A stretch of 64,000 nt of DNA from Candidatus Peregrinibacteria bacterium CG10_big_fil_rev_8_21_14_0_10_55_24 (GTDB lineage: Bacteria; Patescibacteriota; Gracilibacteria; Peribacterales; Peribacteraceae): assembly GCA_002772745.1 (NCBI GenBank), contig PFDV01000003.1, positions 124,001-188,000 on the forward strand, written 5' to 3'. The notes beneath the pieces are model-generated. The model had not been told where the DNA came from. It did no database searches and saw only the letters and a program-made list of their open reading frames with translations. Below are positions 46,681-56,185 of the stretch, piece after piece. Both the position numbers and the translations under genes were made by a program. Each line of letters starts with the position of its first letter. Position 1 is the stretch's first letter.

Positions 46681-47085
46681 ATGCGGATGCCACTCTTCGC
46701 CGGTATCGCACACCGAATGCACGACAATCTCTACCTCCTCTTCCGCATCCTCGTTGGGTTCCTCTTCCTCCAGCATGGAGCGCAGAAGCTTGGCATCCTC
46801 GAAGGCGGTTTTGCCATGGAGGGCTTCATGGGCTTTATTGGGCTCTGTGAACTCGCCGGCGGCATCGCGCTCATCTTGGGCGTCTTCACGCGGCTCGTGG
46901 CGGTCCTGGGCACCATCCTCCTCATCGGCGCCTACACGACGGTGCACATGAAGGGCGGACTTTTGCCCATCGCAAATAAAGGAGAACTTGCGCTGCTCTA
47001 CGTCGCGACGTTCCTGGTCCTCTTCACCTTTGGCGCAGGCAAGGCGAGCCTCGAGCGAGCTCTCTTTAAGAAGGAGCTCTTCTAG
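46681..47085 (+). CDS. DoxX family membrane protein
   Basis: LYLLFRILVGFLFLQHGAQKLGIL ... GFIGLCELAGGIALILGVFTRLVAVLG. Confidence 0.88.
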   Translation: MRMPLFAGIAHRMHDNLYLLFRILVGFLFLQHGAQKLGILEGGFAMEGFMGFIGLCELAGGIALILGVFTRLVAVLGTILLIGAYTTVHMKGGLLPIANKGELALLYVATFLVLFTFGAGKASLERALFKKELF

Positions 47086-47609
47086 AGTTTCTTACTCTCC
47101 ACGATGATGCGCATCACGGTGGTGCGCCGCGAACCCGTGGGACGAATCTTGGGATCATCAAAGGTACGCACCTCCTCCATGCCGCATTTCTCCATCATGC
47201 GGCGAGAAGGAATGTTCTCCTCGTGACGCATGGCGTAAATCTCCTGTAGATCTGCTCGGGTAAGCCTTTCTATGGCTGCCTTCAACAGCTCCGTGCCGAT
47301 GCCGCGTCCGGCGTAGCCGGAATGCACGACAGCTTCCGCTGCATAGCCGTGCAGCTCCGCCGCGCGTTCCAGCGGTTGATCATCAGGATAACGGTGACCG
47401 ATTTCGTAGGTGACAACACCGATGATTGCGCCGTAAGTATCGGCGACGACTGCGGAAACTGTGCCGGTGGCAATGGATTCAACATGCGCGCGGACCTCTT
47501 CCTCGGGCAGATGATTCCAGGGGTTAGGCCCCTGTGCCAGGATGAGTGTGGTAATGGCGGAGATATCATCGGGGGTTGCCAGACGAACCTCATATTCTGG
47601 TTGCTGCAT
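47082..47609 (-). CDS. GNAT acetyltransferase
   Basis: YEVRLATPDDISAITTLI ... VHSGYAGRGIGTELLKAAIERL. Confidence 0.88.
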   Translation of the reverse strand: MQQPEYEVRLATPDDISAITTLILAQGPNPWNHLPEEEVRAHVESIATGTVSAVVADTYGAIIGVVTYEIGHRYPDDQPLERAAELHGYAAEAVVHSGYAGRGIGTELLKAAIERLTRADLQEIYAMRHEENIPSRRMMEKCGMEEVRTFDDPKIRPTGSRRTTVMRIIVESKKL

Positions 47610-47777
47610 AGGAGGGATAGTGTTCGTCGCGCTTGTCGTATTGTCAACCGGCCTGCTTGGGTAAGCCGCCAATGCCATTTCAAAGTGCTCCTAAGGACCG
47701 TTGCTTGGCGGATCCTTCTCTGCTACACCGTGGGCCACCGCGCGCCACCGCGCGGAGTTTTTTCCAATGTGTTCCCT

Positions 47778-49151
47778 ATGGCACGCCGCATATTCTCTGC
47801 ACAGGAATTCCTCCAGAATCTTGTCGCCGGGCTCACAGTGAGCTTCGTCGCCCTCAGCCTTGGTGCCGCGTTTGGTATCCTCTCGGGCAGGGGAGCGTTC
47901 GCCGGCATGCTCTCCGCCGCAGTCATCGCGCTTGTAACGTCGCTTTTTGGCGGCACCAGAGTGCAATGCTCCGGCCCCACGGGACCGATGACGACGGTGA
48001 CCGCGGTCGTTGTTGCCGCGGCACATGATCACCTTGCAGCCGAACTCGGTGGCATCAGCAGCGATCACTTTCTCAACATCGTGCTCTTCCTCACCGCTGC
48101 GACACTCCTCCTTGCGGCCCTTCTCAGGCTCGGGCGGTTTATCACGCTCGTTCCGAATGTCGTGATTTCCGGTTTCATGGACGGCATTGCCGTAATCATT
48201 TGGTTAGACCAATGCAAGAAACTCTTCGGTTTGGGGGGTAAGGCGGCATTTACGGGACCCGTCGGCACGAATGTGATCGTTGCGATTATCACGGCGGTTC
48301 TCGTGTTTACGCTTCCCTACTTCCTCCGCAAGGTCATGCCGAAGTTCGCAGGCTTGCTTTCAGGAACACTCCTTGCCATTGTCATCATGACGGTTGTGGC
48401 CAGCCTCTTCCGCCTACCCATTGAGCATGTTGAGCTCACGGGAAGCATTAAATCTCTGGGCGACCTTTCGGCGCTCCTGCGCGCGCAATGGCCGACGGAG
48501 TGGTCCGTGCCCGTTCTACTCGCAGCACTCCCCTTCGCGCTCCAGCTGGCTGTGTTGGCGTACCTCGACACACTCCTTACGTCACTCGTCGTCGACAAGA
48601 TGACGCGCGAGCGTACGCAGCAGAATAAGGAGCTCATGGCCCAGGGGCTCTCTGCCGCAGCTGTCGCTGCGCTGGGCGGCATCCCCGGTGCACAGGCAAC
48701 TATCCGCTCCGTGCTCATCATCAAGGAGAAGGCGACACTCAGGCTTGCAGGCGTCATGGTGGGAATCTTCGCCCTTGTGGAGATGGTGCTTTTGCAGGAC
48801 GCAATCAACCTGATCCCGCAGGCGGTGTTCTCGGGTGTACTCTTCAAAGTGGGGTATGATGTCTTCGATTGGCTGCCGCTGCGTTTGTACCTCAAGGAGC
48901 TCATGCGCGACTGGCATCAGGTGGCTCACAAACTCTTCTCCCGTCACGATGACGAGCGCATCTTTGTCACGAATAGGGAAATACTCATGATCGCAGGAAC
49001 GACACTTCTCACCATCTTCTGGGATCTCAACGTTGCCGTAGGGAGCTTTACGCTCCTCTTCTACCTCCTCAACCGCGTCCTCCTACGCGCAAATCCCATA
49101 CGGGATCTCAAGCCCATCCTGGAAACTGAAGGTATGAGCGATGAGCCGTGA
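47778..49151 (+). CDS. SulP/SLC26-type anion transporter
   Basis: NLVAGLTVSFVALSLGAAFGILSGRGAFAGMLSAAVIALVTSLFGGTRVQCSGPTGPMT ... GGIPGAQATIRS. Confidence 0.88.
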   Translation: MARRIFSAQEFLQNLVAGLTVSFVALSLGAAFGILSGRGAFAGMLSAAVIALVTSLFGGTRVQCSGPTGPMTTVTAVVVAAAHDHLAAELGGISSDHFLNIVLFLTAATLLLAALLRLGRFITLVPNVVISGFMDGIAVIIWLDQCKKLFGLGGKAAFTGPVGTNVIVAIITAVLVFTLPYFLRKVMPKFAGLLSGTLLAIVIMTVVASLFRLPIEHVELTGSIKSLGDLSALLRAQWPTEWSVPVLLAALPFALQLAVLAYLDTLLTSLVVDKMTRERTQQNKELMAQGLSAAAVAALGGIPGAQATIRSVLIIKEKATLRLAGVMVGIFALVEMVLLQDAINLIPQAVFSGVLFKVGYDVFDWLPLRLYLKELMRDWHQVAHKLFSRHDDERIFVTNREILMIAGTTLLTIFWDLNVAVGSFTLLFYLLNRVLLRANPIRDLKPILETEGMSDEP

Positions 49152-49219
49152 TAGTGATTGCAATTCGCAGTCATTTGTATGATCGAGAGGTCTCCCCGTA
49201 GCGCATGGGTTATGCCTCT

Positions 49220-51139
49220 CTACACCTTCAACTCGTACTTCTCCGGATGGCAGGCGATATCCACGAGCAAATCGCCCATGCGCTCGGGTAGTTCCTCGAT
49301 GGGGACGTTGGGCAATGCATGCGGGAAAAACGTCTCAACGTGCCTTGTGCCGGGTCCGACACCGATGCCGACGAGCGCCTGTTCGCCGCGTTTGCGAATG
49401 GCGCGGACTACGGTGTGAACGTCCTGTATCGTGCTGTGCCGTCCCCACGGCATGCCATCGGAGAAGGCAAGCAGGTAGCTGCGGCGGGCCCGTTCTCTTG
49501 CGAGGCGCCTGGATGCCCGTAAGAGGCATGGGCCCAAATCGGTATTGCCCGGCCAGTTGTGTCCGCCGGGGTTGATGCCATGGGGCTCCAGGAGCATGCC
49601 CGCCATCCTGGCGCGCACGCTGTCGGTGAACTCCTCCACGAACGTCTTGAAGACAATGATGTCATCCTGGAAACCGAGGATCTCAAACGGCGCACGCAGG
49701 CGGTGGAGATCCTCCGCCGTCATGACCACCCCGCGGAATGTCTGTTGAATCTTCTCGTCACTGCGCATGGATCCCGAGAGATCCACCAGCAGGGTAAACG
49801 TGTCATCCCGTTCCATTCTTGTGCCCGGATGTGCGAATACACGGTGGTCCACAGACCGCGCTCCTGCGGCAATTGCCGCCGCGCGACGGAAGGCTGCGCG
49901 CATGTTCACGAGCGTCCCGGTGGTTTTGAGGTGCATTCCTCCCTCTGTAAGCCTGGGACGCAGGACGGGGAGCAAGCGGCCGTAGAGCCTGTCTGCCAGG
50001 TGGCGCACCTCATCGTATGCCTCTTGGTAGGGTGTTTTTTCCAGCGTGGGTGCCACATGTTCCTTTGTGAGTCTGTGGGCTTCCGGCGGGGAATACGGGG
50101 AGACGATATCCGATGGGGGACACACACTGCCTATGGTCACCGTGGGCACCAGATGTCCGCCCAGGGTGCTTTCCACAAATTTTTCCTCATCACAGCCTAA
50201 CGCCTCGCGTGCCTGTGCGAGGAGCTCCACGCGTTCCTCTGGCAGCAGATCATCGAGTGAAGGAGGGGCATCCTGAGGATTGGCATTCTCAGCAAGCATC
50301 TGCCGAGCACGGCGTTCGGTGTCCTCTTCGATCAATGCGCGTATTCTCGGCCACAGTTCGTTGTAGGAAATGCGATACCGTTCTTTCGCCGCTTCCACTG
50401 TCTCCGCCTCGGAGGCGTCGCGGCTCGGCACTGCGTTCGCCACGCGCAGAATGATAGGGTGCAGCTCTCTGTAGAGATCAATGACGGAGGGGTGATAACA
50501 CCGCTCAATGAGGTCGCGGCTAAAGTGTGGGGCGAACTTCGTAAGTTCGCACCACTGCAGAAAACGGGGGATTGCTTCCCTGCGGTGCTGAACAAATTCA
50601 TCGGGCTCCTCGGCAGCCTGGAGAACGACCTGTGCGGCGCGGTAACGCAGCCACTCACCCGCTCCCGGGTATTCCCGGTAAACAAACTGATCGGTAGCAC
50701 GCTCCTCTGCCGCCTTGAGCGTCGCAAGTACGCCTGTGTCCTGCAGAACACTCCTTGGGACGAACTGCGCCATGCGTTCGATGCGTACGTGGGAAGCCTC
50801 ATGCGCGCTGTGGCCCATGGCCGCGATGTCGTCCGCTAAATCCGTGGGCGGAACATGGACGAATTCCCGTACAAGCTCCCCCTCTTTTGTCCATGTGGAG
50901 TACCGGAACCATTCCTGGTCGGCGTCTTTCCCCTGCAGTGCAATATGCGCGGCAGCCTCGGGGTCAACCTCCGTGGTCACGGTGAGGTCTGGCTTGCCAC
51001 CGATCGTGCGGATGATAGTCGTCAGGCGGTCGAGGAGCCGACGCGCTCTCTCCTGCTCTTCTTGCGGGGAATGGCACGGGCTGACCACGGGCGCTTGTGT
51101 GGTGGTGGATGCCGGATCGTACTCGATGGGTTGATACAT
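49220..51139 (-). CDS. vWA domain protein (MoxR-associated)
   Basis: TFTLLVDLSGSMRSDEKIQQTFRGVVM (MIDAS DxSxS) near C-terminus. Confidence 0.82.
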   Translation of the reverse strand: MYQPIEYDPASTTTQAPVVSPCHSPQEEQERARRLLDRLTTIIRTIGGKPDLTVTTEVDPEAAAHIALQGKDADQEWFRYSTWTKEGELVREFVHVPPTDLADDIAAMGHSAHEASHVRIERMAQFVPRSVLQDTGVLATLKAAEERATDQFVYREYPGAGEWLRYRAAQVVLQAAEEPDEFVQHRREAIPRFLQWCELTKFAPHFSRDLIERCYHPSVIDLYRELHPIILRVANAVPSRDASEAETVEAAKERYRISYNELWPRIRALIEEDTERRARQMLAENANPQDAPPSLDDLLPEERVELLAQAREALGCDEEKFVESTLGGHLVPTVTIGSVCPPSDIVSPYSPPEAHRLTKEHVAPTLEKTPYQEAYDEVRHLADRLYGRLLPVLRPRLTEGGMHLKTTGTLVNMRAAFRRAAAIAAGARSVDHRVFAHPGTRMERDDTFTLLVDLSGSMRSDEKIQQTFRGVVMTAEDLHRLRAPFEILGFQDDIIVFKTFVEEFTDSVRARMAGMLLEPHGINPGGHNWPGNTDLGPCLLRASRRLARERARRSYLLAFSDGMPWGRHSTIQDVHTVVRAIRKRGEQALVGIGVGPGTRHVETFFPHALPNVPIEELPERMGDLLVDIACHPEKYELKV

Positions 51140-51188
51140 AGGTCTTGTGATCCCCGTCGTTGTGCGTGGCAGCTAGTTCCCTCTCCTA

Positions 51189-53069
51189 TCAGGATTCTTC
51201 GTAGACGGCATGCGGAGGAACATCGCCGATACACCGCAGGTACCACTCCGAAGGAGTGCCCTGGTATCCCGGACACACAAGCGAGCGCACCTTGCGATCG
51301 CCGATGTACTTCAGCATATCGGGAAATCCTTCCAGCGCATGTCCCGGATGCAGTTCATGAGGGGGTTCTCCGTGGATGTGTACGCGATACCCTGTACTGC
51401 GGCCGTCTTTCCAGATGCGTTCGTGGTCAGCAGTCGTGTCGATGAGCTCCGGAGGGATTTGAGCCGCGTGAGGAAACTCCATCGAAATCCACTTGCCGTC
51501 ACGCGTGCCGCTGGTCGGCCAGCTGTGCCAGCTCCATTGGTGCTCAGGTTTCGCCAGACCATTGGCTTGCAGGAAGCCCCACACCTCACTGAGGAAGATT
51601 TCCGGTTGCCTGCCGGGAAGCTCTTCGTAGCCCTCGGTGAAGTGCACGCCCCAATTCTCCCGCGTGAGCTCGAGTGCGTGGAGCATATCTTGAAGCTTCC
51701 TTCTATCGCCGGGATCTGCGCAACGGTCGAGATAATAGAGACGGAGGGCAAGTTGTATGCTTTCGATAGGATCATCTGCCGTGGAACGCACGCGATTCTG
51801 CCCGCGGTCGAATGTTCTGTGCCGTTCGAGAAATGCCATAGATGCCTCCAGACTCCGTTGCGTGAAGAGCAACCCCTCCTGCGTATCGAGGCCCGAACGG
51901 CCGATTTCTTTGCTGTGGGCAGCTCTGGCTGCAGACTCCTGAAATGCAGAGAGCCTGTTCAAGAACGAACGGACATTCCCGATCTGTGCGAGTACTGTAT
52001 GTTCTCTGGAGAGTGCTTCGGTTTGCGCGTACTCCCTGCGTGGCGGGTGGACACAATCGTGCGACGCATATCTGCAATCGCGGAAGGAGATGCCCGGTTG
52101 CCTTCCAAAGACCCGTCGGTCCAGGCGATCGAAGTAGTGCTGGGCATTCGGCTCTCCTACCACCAGGCGTCGGATCCAGCGGTCTTTGTACGGAAGACCG
52201 AAGGGCAGGCGCGCATCATCCATGGGGTTTCTGGTGGCGTACATGCGGAAGAGCGGATGGAGCGGCCGGACAGACCGATTGCTGATTTCCTCATCAGGAA
52301 CACAACGCCGAATCACCTCGTTCTCGTGCTCGGGTATGGTGAGGGATGGGGGAATCTCCAAGACGCTGTTGGTTGCACTCTGCAACACTTCCTGCGGTGC
52401 CAAATCTGCTTCGTCGAGCAAGAGCACCACCCCCTCTGTCATGCAGAATGGTACGGCACCGTCCTTCCAGCGCCAGTCTCCGGCTTGCGATTCCATACCG
52501 CAGAGCTCGGCCAGGCGTTGCATTTCCTGCAGGGAGAGTACCCTACCTTGCTGCATGGAGTGGATGAGCTGCGATGCTTCGTCAGGGAGCTTGCCTGGGG
52601 AGCCAGTCGTACTTTTTGCTTGTGCGAGGACGATTTCCAGGCGTTTGCGCAGGTCTTGATCATTGGGAACAAAGTGTCCGACGAAGTCCGTTGTGTCCGA
52701 TTTACTCCTGCAATTCAACCGGAAGAGAGGGCGGTTCAGTAACCGGTACAGCTCAAGCACCCCGGAGGTTTTCGTCGTTCCTGGGTAGCCATCAATGAGC
52801 AAGGGGTGGGCATGTTGCTCTGCGAGAGCTACGGCATAGAGCACTTCCAATGCCGAAGGATCGTAGGTGAAGTTGGGGTCGGCACGAGGAACAAGATGCC
52901 GCAAATTGGGTGGGCAATCGTACCGTGGCAGAGCGAGATCATGGAGGTAGAGCACCTTGCCGTCCGGTGATTGCTCCACGGCTGCGATGCCCTCAATGGC
53001 GTCGACCATCGGAACATCCTGATCGTCGTTGTTGATGCTCGAAGGTATATCGGGGCAATTTGGTGCCAT
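51189..53069 (-). CDS. MoxR-like AAA+ ATPase
   Basis: Walker A LIDGYPGTTKT, Walker B VVLLLDEADLAPQEVLQSATNSVLE, RMYATRNPMDDARLP. Confidence 0.85.
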   Translation of the reverse strand: MAPNCPDIPSSINNDDQDVPMVDAIEGIAAVEQSPDGKVLYLHDLALPRYDCPPNLRHLVPRADPNFTYDPSALEVLYAVALAEQHAHPLLIDGYPGTTKTSGVLELYRLLNRPLFRLNCRSKSDTTDFVGHFVPNDQDLRKRLEIVLAQAKSTTGSPGKLPDEASQLIHSMQQGRVLSLQEMQRLAELCGMESQAGDWRWKDGAVPFCMTEGVVLLLDEADLAPQEVLQSATNSVLEIPPSLTIPEHENEVIRRCVPDEEISNRSVRPLHPLFRMYATRNPMDDARLPFGLPYKDRWIRRLVVGEPNAQHYFDRLDRRVFGRQPGISFRDCRYASHDCVHPPRREYAQTEALSREHTVLAQIGNVRSFLNRLSAFQESAARAAHSKEIGRSGLDTQEGLLFTQRSLEASMAFLERHRTFDRGQNRVRSTADDPIESIQLALRLYYLDRCADPGDRRKLQDMLHALELTRENWGVHFTEGYEELPGRQPEIFLSEVWGFLQANGLAKPEHQWSWHSWPTSGTRDGKWISMEFPHAAQIPPELIDTTADHERIWKDGRSTGYRVHIHGEPPHELHPGHALEGFPDMLKYIGDRKVRSLVCPGYQGTPSEWYLRCIGDVPPHAVYEES

Positions 53070-53144
53070 ACGTAGGGCGGAACGCTACTCTTTGGAACAC
53101 AACCCGCAAGAAAAATTGGAGGGAGTTTTTCCATAGCCACCAAT

Positions 53145-53285
53145 CAGTGTGCGGTGCTGTAGGTGTTGGTGGCAATGGATTCAACATGCGCGGAGTTCTC
53201 CCCCAGGGGTTGCCAGGCGCACGGTATACTGCGGTTTCTGTATAAAAGGGATAGTGTTCGTCTGTCGTTTTCCTCTGCCAACCGC
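53145..53285 (-). pseudogene. Decayed 5' fragment of the GNAT gene at 47082-47609
   Basis: gtggcaatggattcaacatgcgcg and gggatagtgttcgtc shared with 47471-47650, with internal deletion. Confidence 0.7.
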
Positions 53286-53445
53286 ACAACTCTATGACAG
53301 GTGCTGGTAGCAGTGCTCTCCTGATGCACCGGGAAACGGAAAGAAAACTTTACTAAACGTCTACCAAATCTTACATGCCTCCGAAGCATCTGTTTCTCCA
53401 CAATCTCTCGGAGAAGTATTGACCCCCCATGGGTGAGCGAGAACA

Positions 53446-53835
53446 ATGCCTGACCAAACTTCCCCCTCTGCTCGTATGGAAACCGCATCTCCTTTACCTA
53501 CGCCTGCTGCCGACCTTCCCGAGTCGCGCACCTTACGGGTGTTTTCGGAAGAGACGCATGCAACAGAGGAGTCGTTGCTCAACCCGGCGCTCGTTCATAT
53601 CCCCGTCCTCGTTGCCGGTGCTGTGCGGCGCTATGTCGCGCGTGTCGGTATCCCAGAGGAACAACGGCTCACAACCGGGGAAGAAGAACAGGTTATCAAA
53701 GCTGCTCAACAGAGGATCTGGCATCACTCTCACAGTGAGGGACTCATGCTGACCATGCGGGAAATCGAAAAGACTGTCCAACGAATTGTCTTGGGCACAG
53801 AGGTTCTCCACCTGGAGGCTAGAGCTGCGGGGTGA
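53446..53835 (+). CDS. Hypothetical protein
   Basis: MPDQTSPSARMETASPLPTPAADLPESRTLRVFSEETHATEESLLNPALVHIPVLV... Confidence 0.55.
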   Translation: MPDQTSPSARMETASPLPTPAADLPESRTLRVFSEETHATEESLLNPALVHIPVLVAGAVRRYVARVGIPEEQRLTTGEEEQVIKAAQQRIWHHSHSEGLMLTMREIEKTVQRIVLGTEVLHLEARAAG

Positions 53836-55270
53836 GCGTGTGCCACTCGGTTGCCTGCTCATAGGCGTGGCCGGCGCGCAGCACTGTCTCTTCCCCCCAC
53901 TGGTTCCCCATGATCTGCAGGCCGATGGGGAGGTTCTCCTTGCTCATGCCGCAGGGGATGGAAAGCGCGGTGATACCAGCAAGGGGTTGGCTGATCGTAA
54001 ACACATCTTCCAGGTACATGGCCACGGGGTCATCGGTATGGGCTCCCACCAGGAAGGCCGGTGTGGGGGAAACGGGGGCGAGGATCACGTCAACCTCCTT
54101 AAACGCCTCTTCAAAATCCCGCCGGATGAGCGTACGTACCTTCTGCGCGTGGCGGTAGTAGGCGTCATAGTACCCGGCAGAGAGCGCGTACGTGCCGATC
54201 ATGATGCGGCGCTTCACCTCGTCGCCGAAACCTGCTGATCGAACGGCGTGGTAATAGTCGACGAGATCAGCGGCCTTCTCGCTGTGGCCGAAGCGAATGC
54301 CGTCGTAGCGCGCCATATTGGAGCTCACTTCACTCGGGACGATGATGTAATATGCGGCGACCGCGTACTTTGTGTGGGGGAGTGTTATCTCGCGCGTCAC
54401 CGCGCCGAGCTTCTCGAACACGGCGATCGCGCTACGCACGTGTTCTTCCACCTGTGGGTCGATCCCCTCAATGAAGTACTCCTTGGGAACGCCGATCCTA
54501 AGACCCTTCACGTCCTTCGTGAGCGCTTTGCGGTAATCGGGGACCGGTAGAGATCCTGTTGTGACATCCTTGGGGTCCTTACCTGCGATGGTGCCAAGGA
54601 TCATGGCTACGTCCTCCACAGTCTTCCCAAGCGGCCCGATGGTATCCAGTGAGCTTGCCATACTCATCACGCCGTAGCGGCTGGTACGTCCGTAGGTCAC
54701 GCGCAATCCCGTACATCCGCAGAACCCTGCGGGCTGGCGGATGGAGCCTCCGGTGTCGGTTCCCAGAGCAAACAAGCACGCATCGGCAGCCACGGCGGCT
54801 GCACTCCCCCCCGATGATCCTCCTGCTACACGCGTGGTATCCCATGGGCAGCGCGTGACACCGTAGCACGAGGATTCGGTACTTGCGCCCATTGTGAACT
54901 CGTCGGTGTTGGTCTTGCCCAGGCTCACGGCGCCCACCGCTTTCAGGCGCTCTGTTGTCGTTGAGTCGAAGGGGGGCACGTAGTCCTTGTTGCGCAGGAT
55001 ATTCGAGCAGGCAGTAGTGGGGATGCCTTCCTCGCAGTAGACGTCCTTTGTGAGGTACGGGATGCCCGTAAGGGGGTGGGGAAACTCCCCATTCGAATCA
55101 ATGTTTTTTGCTTCCTCTAGGGCTCTTTCAAAATTCCTGTGCACGACGGAGTTGAGCGCAGTATCCACGGATTCAATCCGTTCAATGCAGGCGCGCGTGA
55201 GTTCCTCGCAGGAGATTTCCTTCTTGGAGAGCTTCGTATGGGCCTGTGCGATGGTAAGGGAGGAGAGCAA
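53819..55270 (-). CDS. gatA: Asp-tRNA(Asn)/Glu-tRNA(Gln) amidotransferase subunit A
   Basis: VAGGSSGGSAAAVAADACLFALGTDTGGSIRQPAGFCGCTG amidase signature; TTG start inferred at 55270. Confidence 0.93.
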   Translation of the reverse strand: MLSSLTIAQAHTKLSKKEISCEELTRACIERIESVDTALNSVVHRNFERALEEAKNIDSNGEFPHPLTGIPYLTKDVYCEEGIPTTACSNILRNKDYVPPFDSTTTERLKAVGAVSLGKTNTDEFTMGASTESSCYGVTRCPWDTTRVAGGSSGGSAAAVAADACLFALGTDTGGSIRQPAGFCGCTGLRVTYGRTSRYGVMSMASSLDTIGPLGKTVEDVAMILGTIAGKDPKDVTTGSLPVPDYRKALTKDVKGLRIGVPKEYFIEGIDPQVEEHVRSAIAVFEKLGAVTREITLPHTKYAVAAYYIIVPSEVSSNMARYDGIRFGHSEKAADLVDYYHAVRSAGFGDEVKRRIMIGTYALSAGYYDAYYRHAQKVRTLIRRDFEEAFKEVDVILAPVSPTPAFLVGAHTDDPVAMYLEDVFTISQPLAGITALSIPCGMSKENLPIGLQIMGNQWGEETVLRAGHAYEQATEWHTLTPQL

Positions 55271-55316
55271 GGGAATGCAGAATGCAGAATTATGAATGCA
55301 GAATGGAGAATTAGCC
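55271..55316. repeat. GAATGCAGAAT quasi-periodic repeat between gatC and gatA
   Basis: gggaatgcagaatgcagaattatgaatgcagaatggagaatta. Confidence 0.65.
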
Positions 55317-55604
55317 GTGGGCAGAGGGCGTTTCAATCTGATTATCAACAATGGGGAGGGGACTTGTGGAGAGCAGAGCCGCACGCTCTGCACTGCTCGG
55401 TTCCACCGCGTCCTCGCGCAGCACGTTACAGGCGCCAGTCACCTGCGCCGTGGGCTCCACAGCGGAGGTATCCACCTCCTTGAGGACATCCACGTAATCG
55501 AGGATGGAGGTGAGCTCCTTCGCAAACTTCGTGACCTGTGCATCGGAGAGCGTCAGGCGCGCAAGCTTGGCGATATGCCGGACATCAGTGGGGCTCAGGG
55601 CCAT
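55311..55604 (-). CDS. gatC: Asp-tRNA(Asn)/Glu-tRNA(Gln) amidotransferase subunit C
   Basis: MALSPTDVRHIAKLARLTLSDAQVTKFAKELTSILDYVDVLKEVDTSAVEPTAQVTG. Confidence 0.92.
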   Translation of the reverse strand: MALSPTDVRHIAKLARLTLSDAQVTKFAKELTSILDYVDVLKEVDTSAVEPTAQVTGACNVLREDAVEPSSAERAALLSTSPLPIVDNQIETPSAHG

Positions 55605-55810
55605 GTTCGCTGCGAGGATAGGGGAAACCCGATACGCGTGCCACTGCGTAGGAGCCAGAAACCAGAAGTCAGTGGTCAGAAGGAACAAGGCGCAATGAGT
55701 GGCAGGAAGACGTGCCACGTCTTTTCTGCCCACTCATCGCCGTCTCCTAATTCCACATTCCTCGTCGCAATCCCATTGACCGCGCGCTTACGATTCCCGA
55801 GGCTATCCGT

Positions 55811-56185
55811 ATGAAGCTCTCTCGTCTTCGTGGGCGCAAGATCTGTGACCGCGTGCAGCACAAGGGTGCCGTGTGGAAGGGCGCCACGTTCGTGATTCGC
55901 TGGCTCCCCGGGCCGCCGCATCATCCTGCCGCCGATCCGCAGGAGCGTGCGGTGTATGCGGGCACGTTGGCTTCCTCTAAGCTCCACAAATCCGCAGTGA
56001 AGAGGAACCGCATGCGCAGGCGCTGTCGCGAAGCGCTGCGTACCGAACTTCGACTCCTTCAGGATATTTCCACGATGCAGTTGTTGCTCTTCCCCAGATC
56101 GCGTAGTCTCACCTGCGACTTCGCGGATATCCAAGCCGATGTCCGCCGTTTCCTTTCCGTTGTCTCTCATGGCTCCAAAAAGTAA
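55811..56185 (+). CDS. rnpA: Ribonuclease P protein component
   Basis: SSKLHKSAVKRNRMRRRCREALR; next to yidC. Confidence 0.85.
   Translation: MKLSRLRGRKICDRVQHKGAVWKGATFVIRWLPGPPHHPAADPQERAVYAGTLASSKLHKSAVKRNRMRRRCREALRTELRLLQDISTMQLLLFPRSRSLTCDFADIQADVRRFLSVVSHGSKK

Noticed and set aside
51210-52742. 510 aa plus-strand ORF
   Set aside because: Antisense to the MoxR-like ATPase with Walker A/B on the minus strand.
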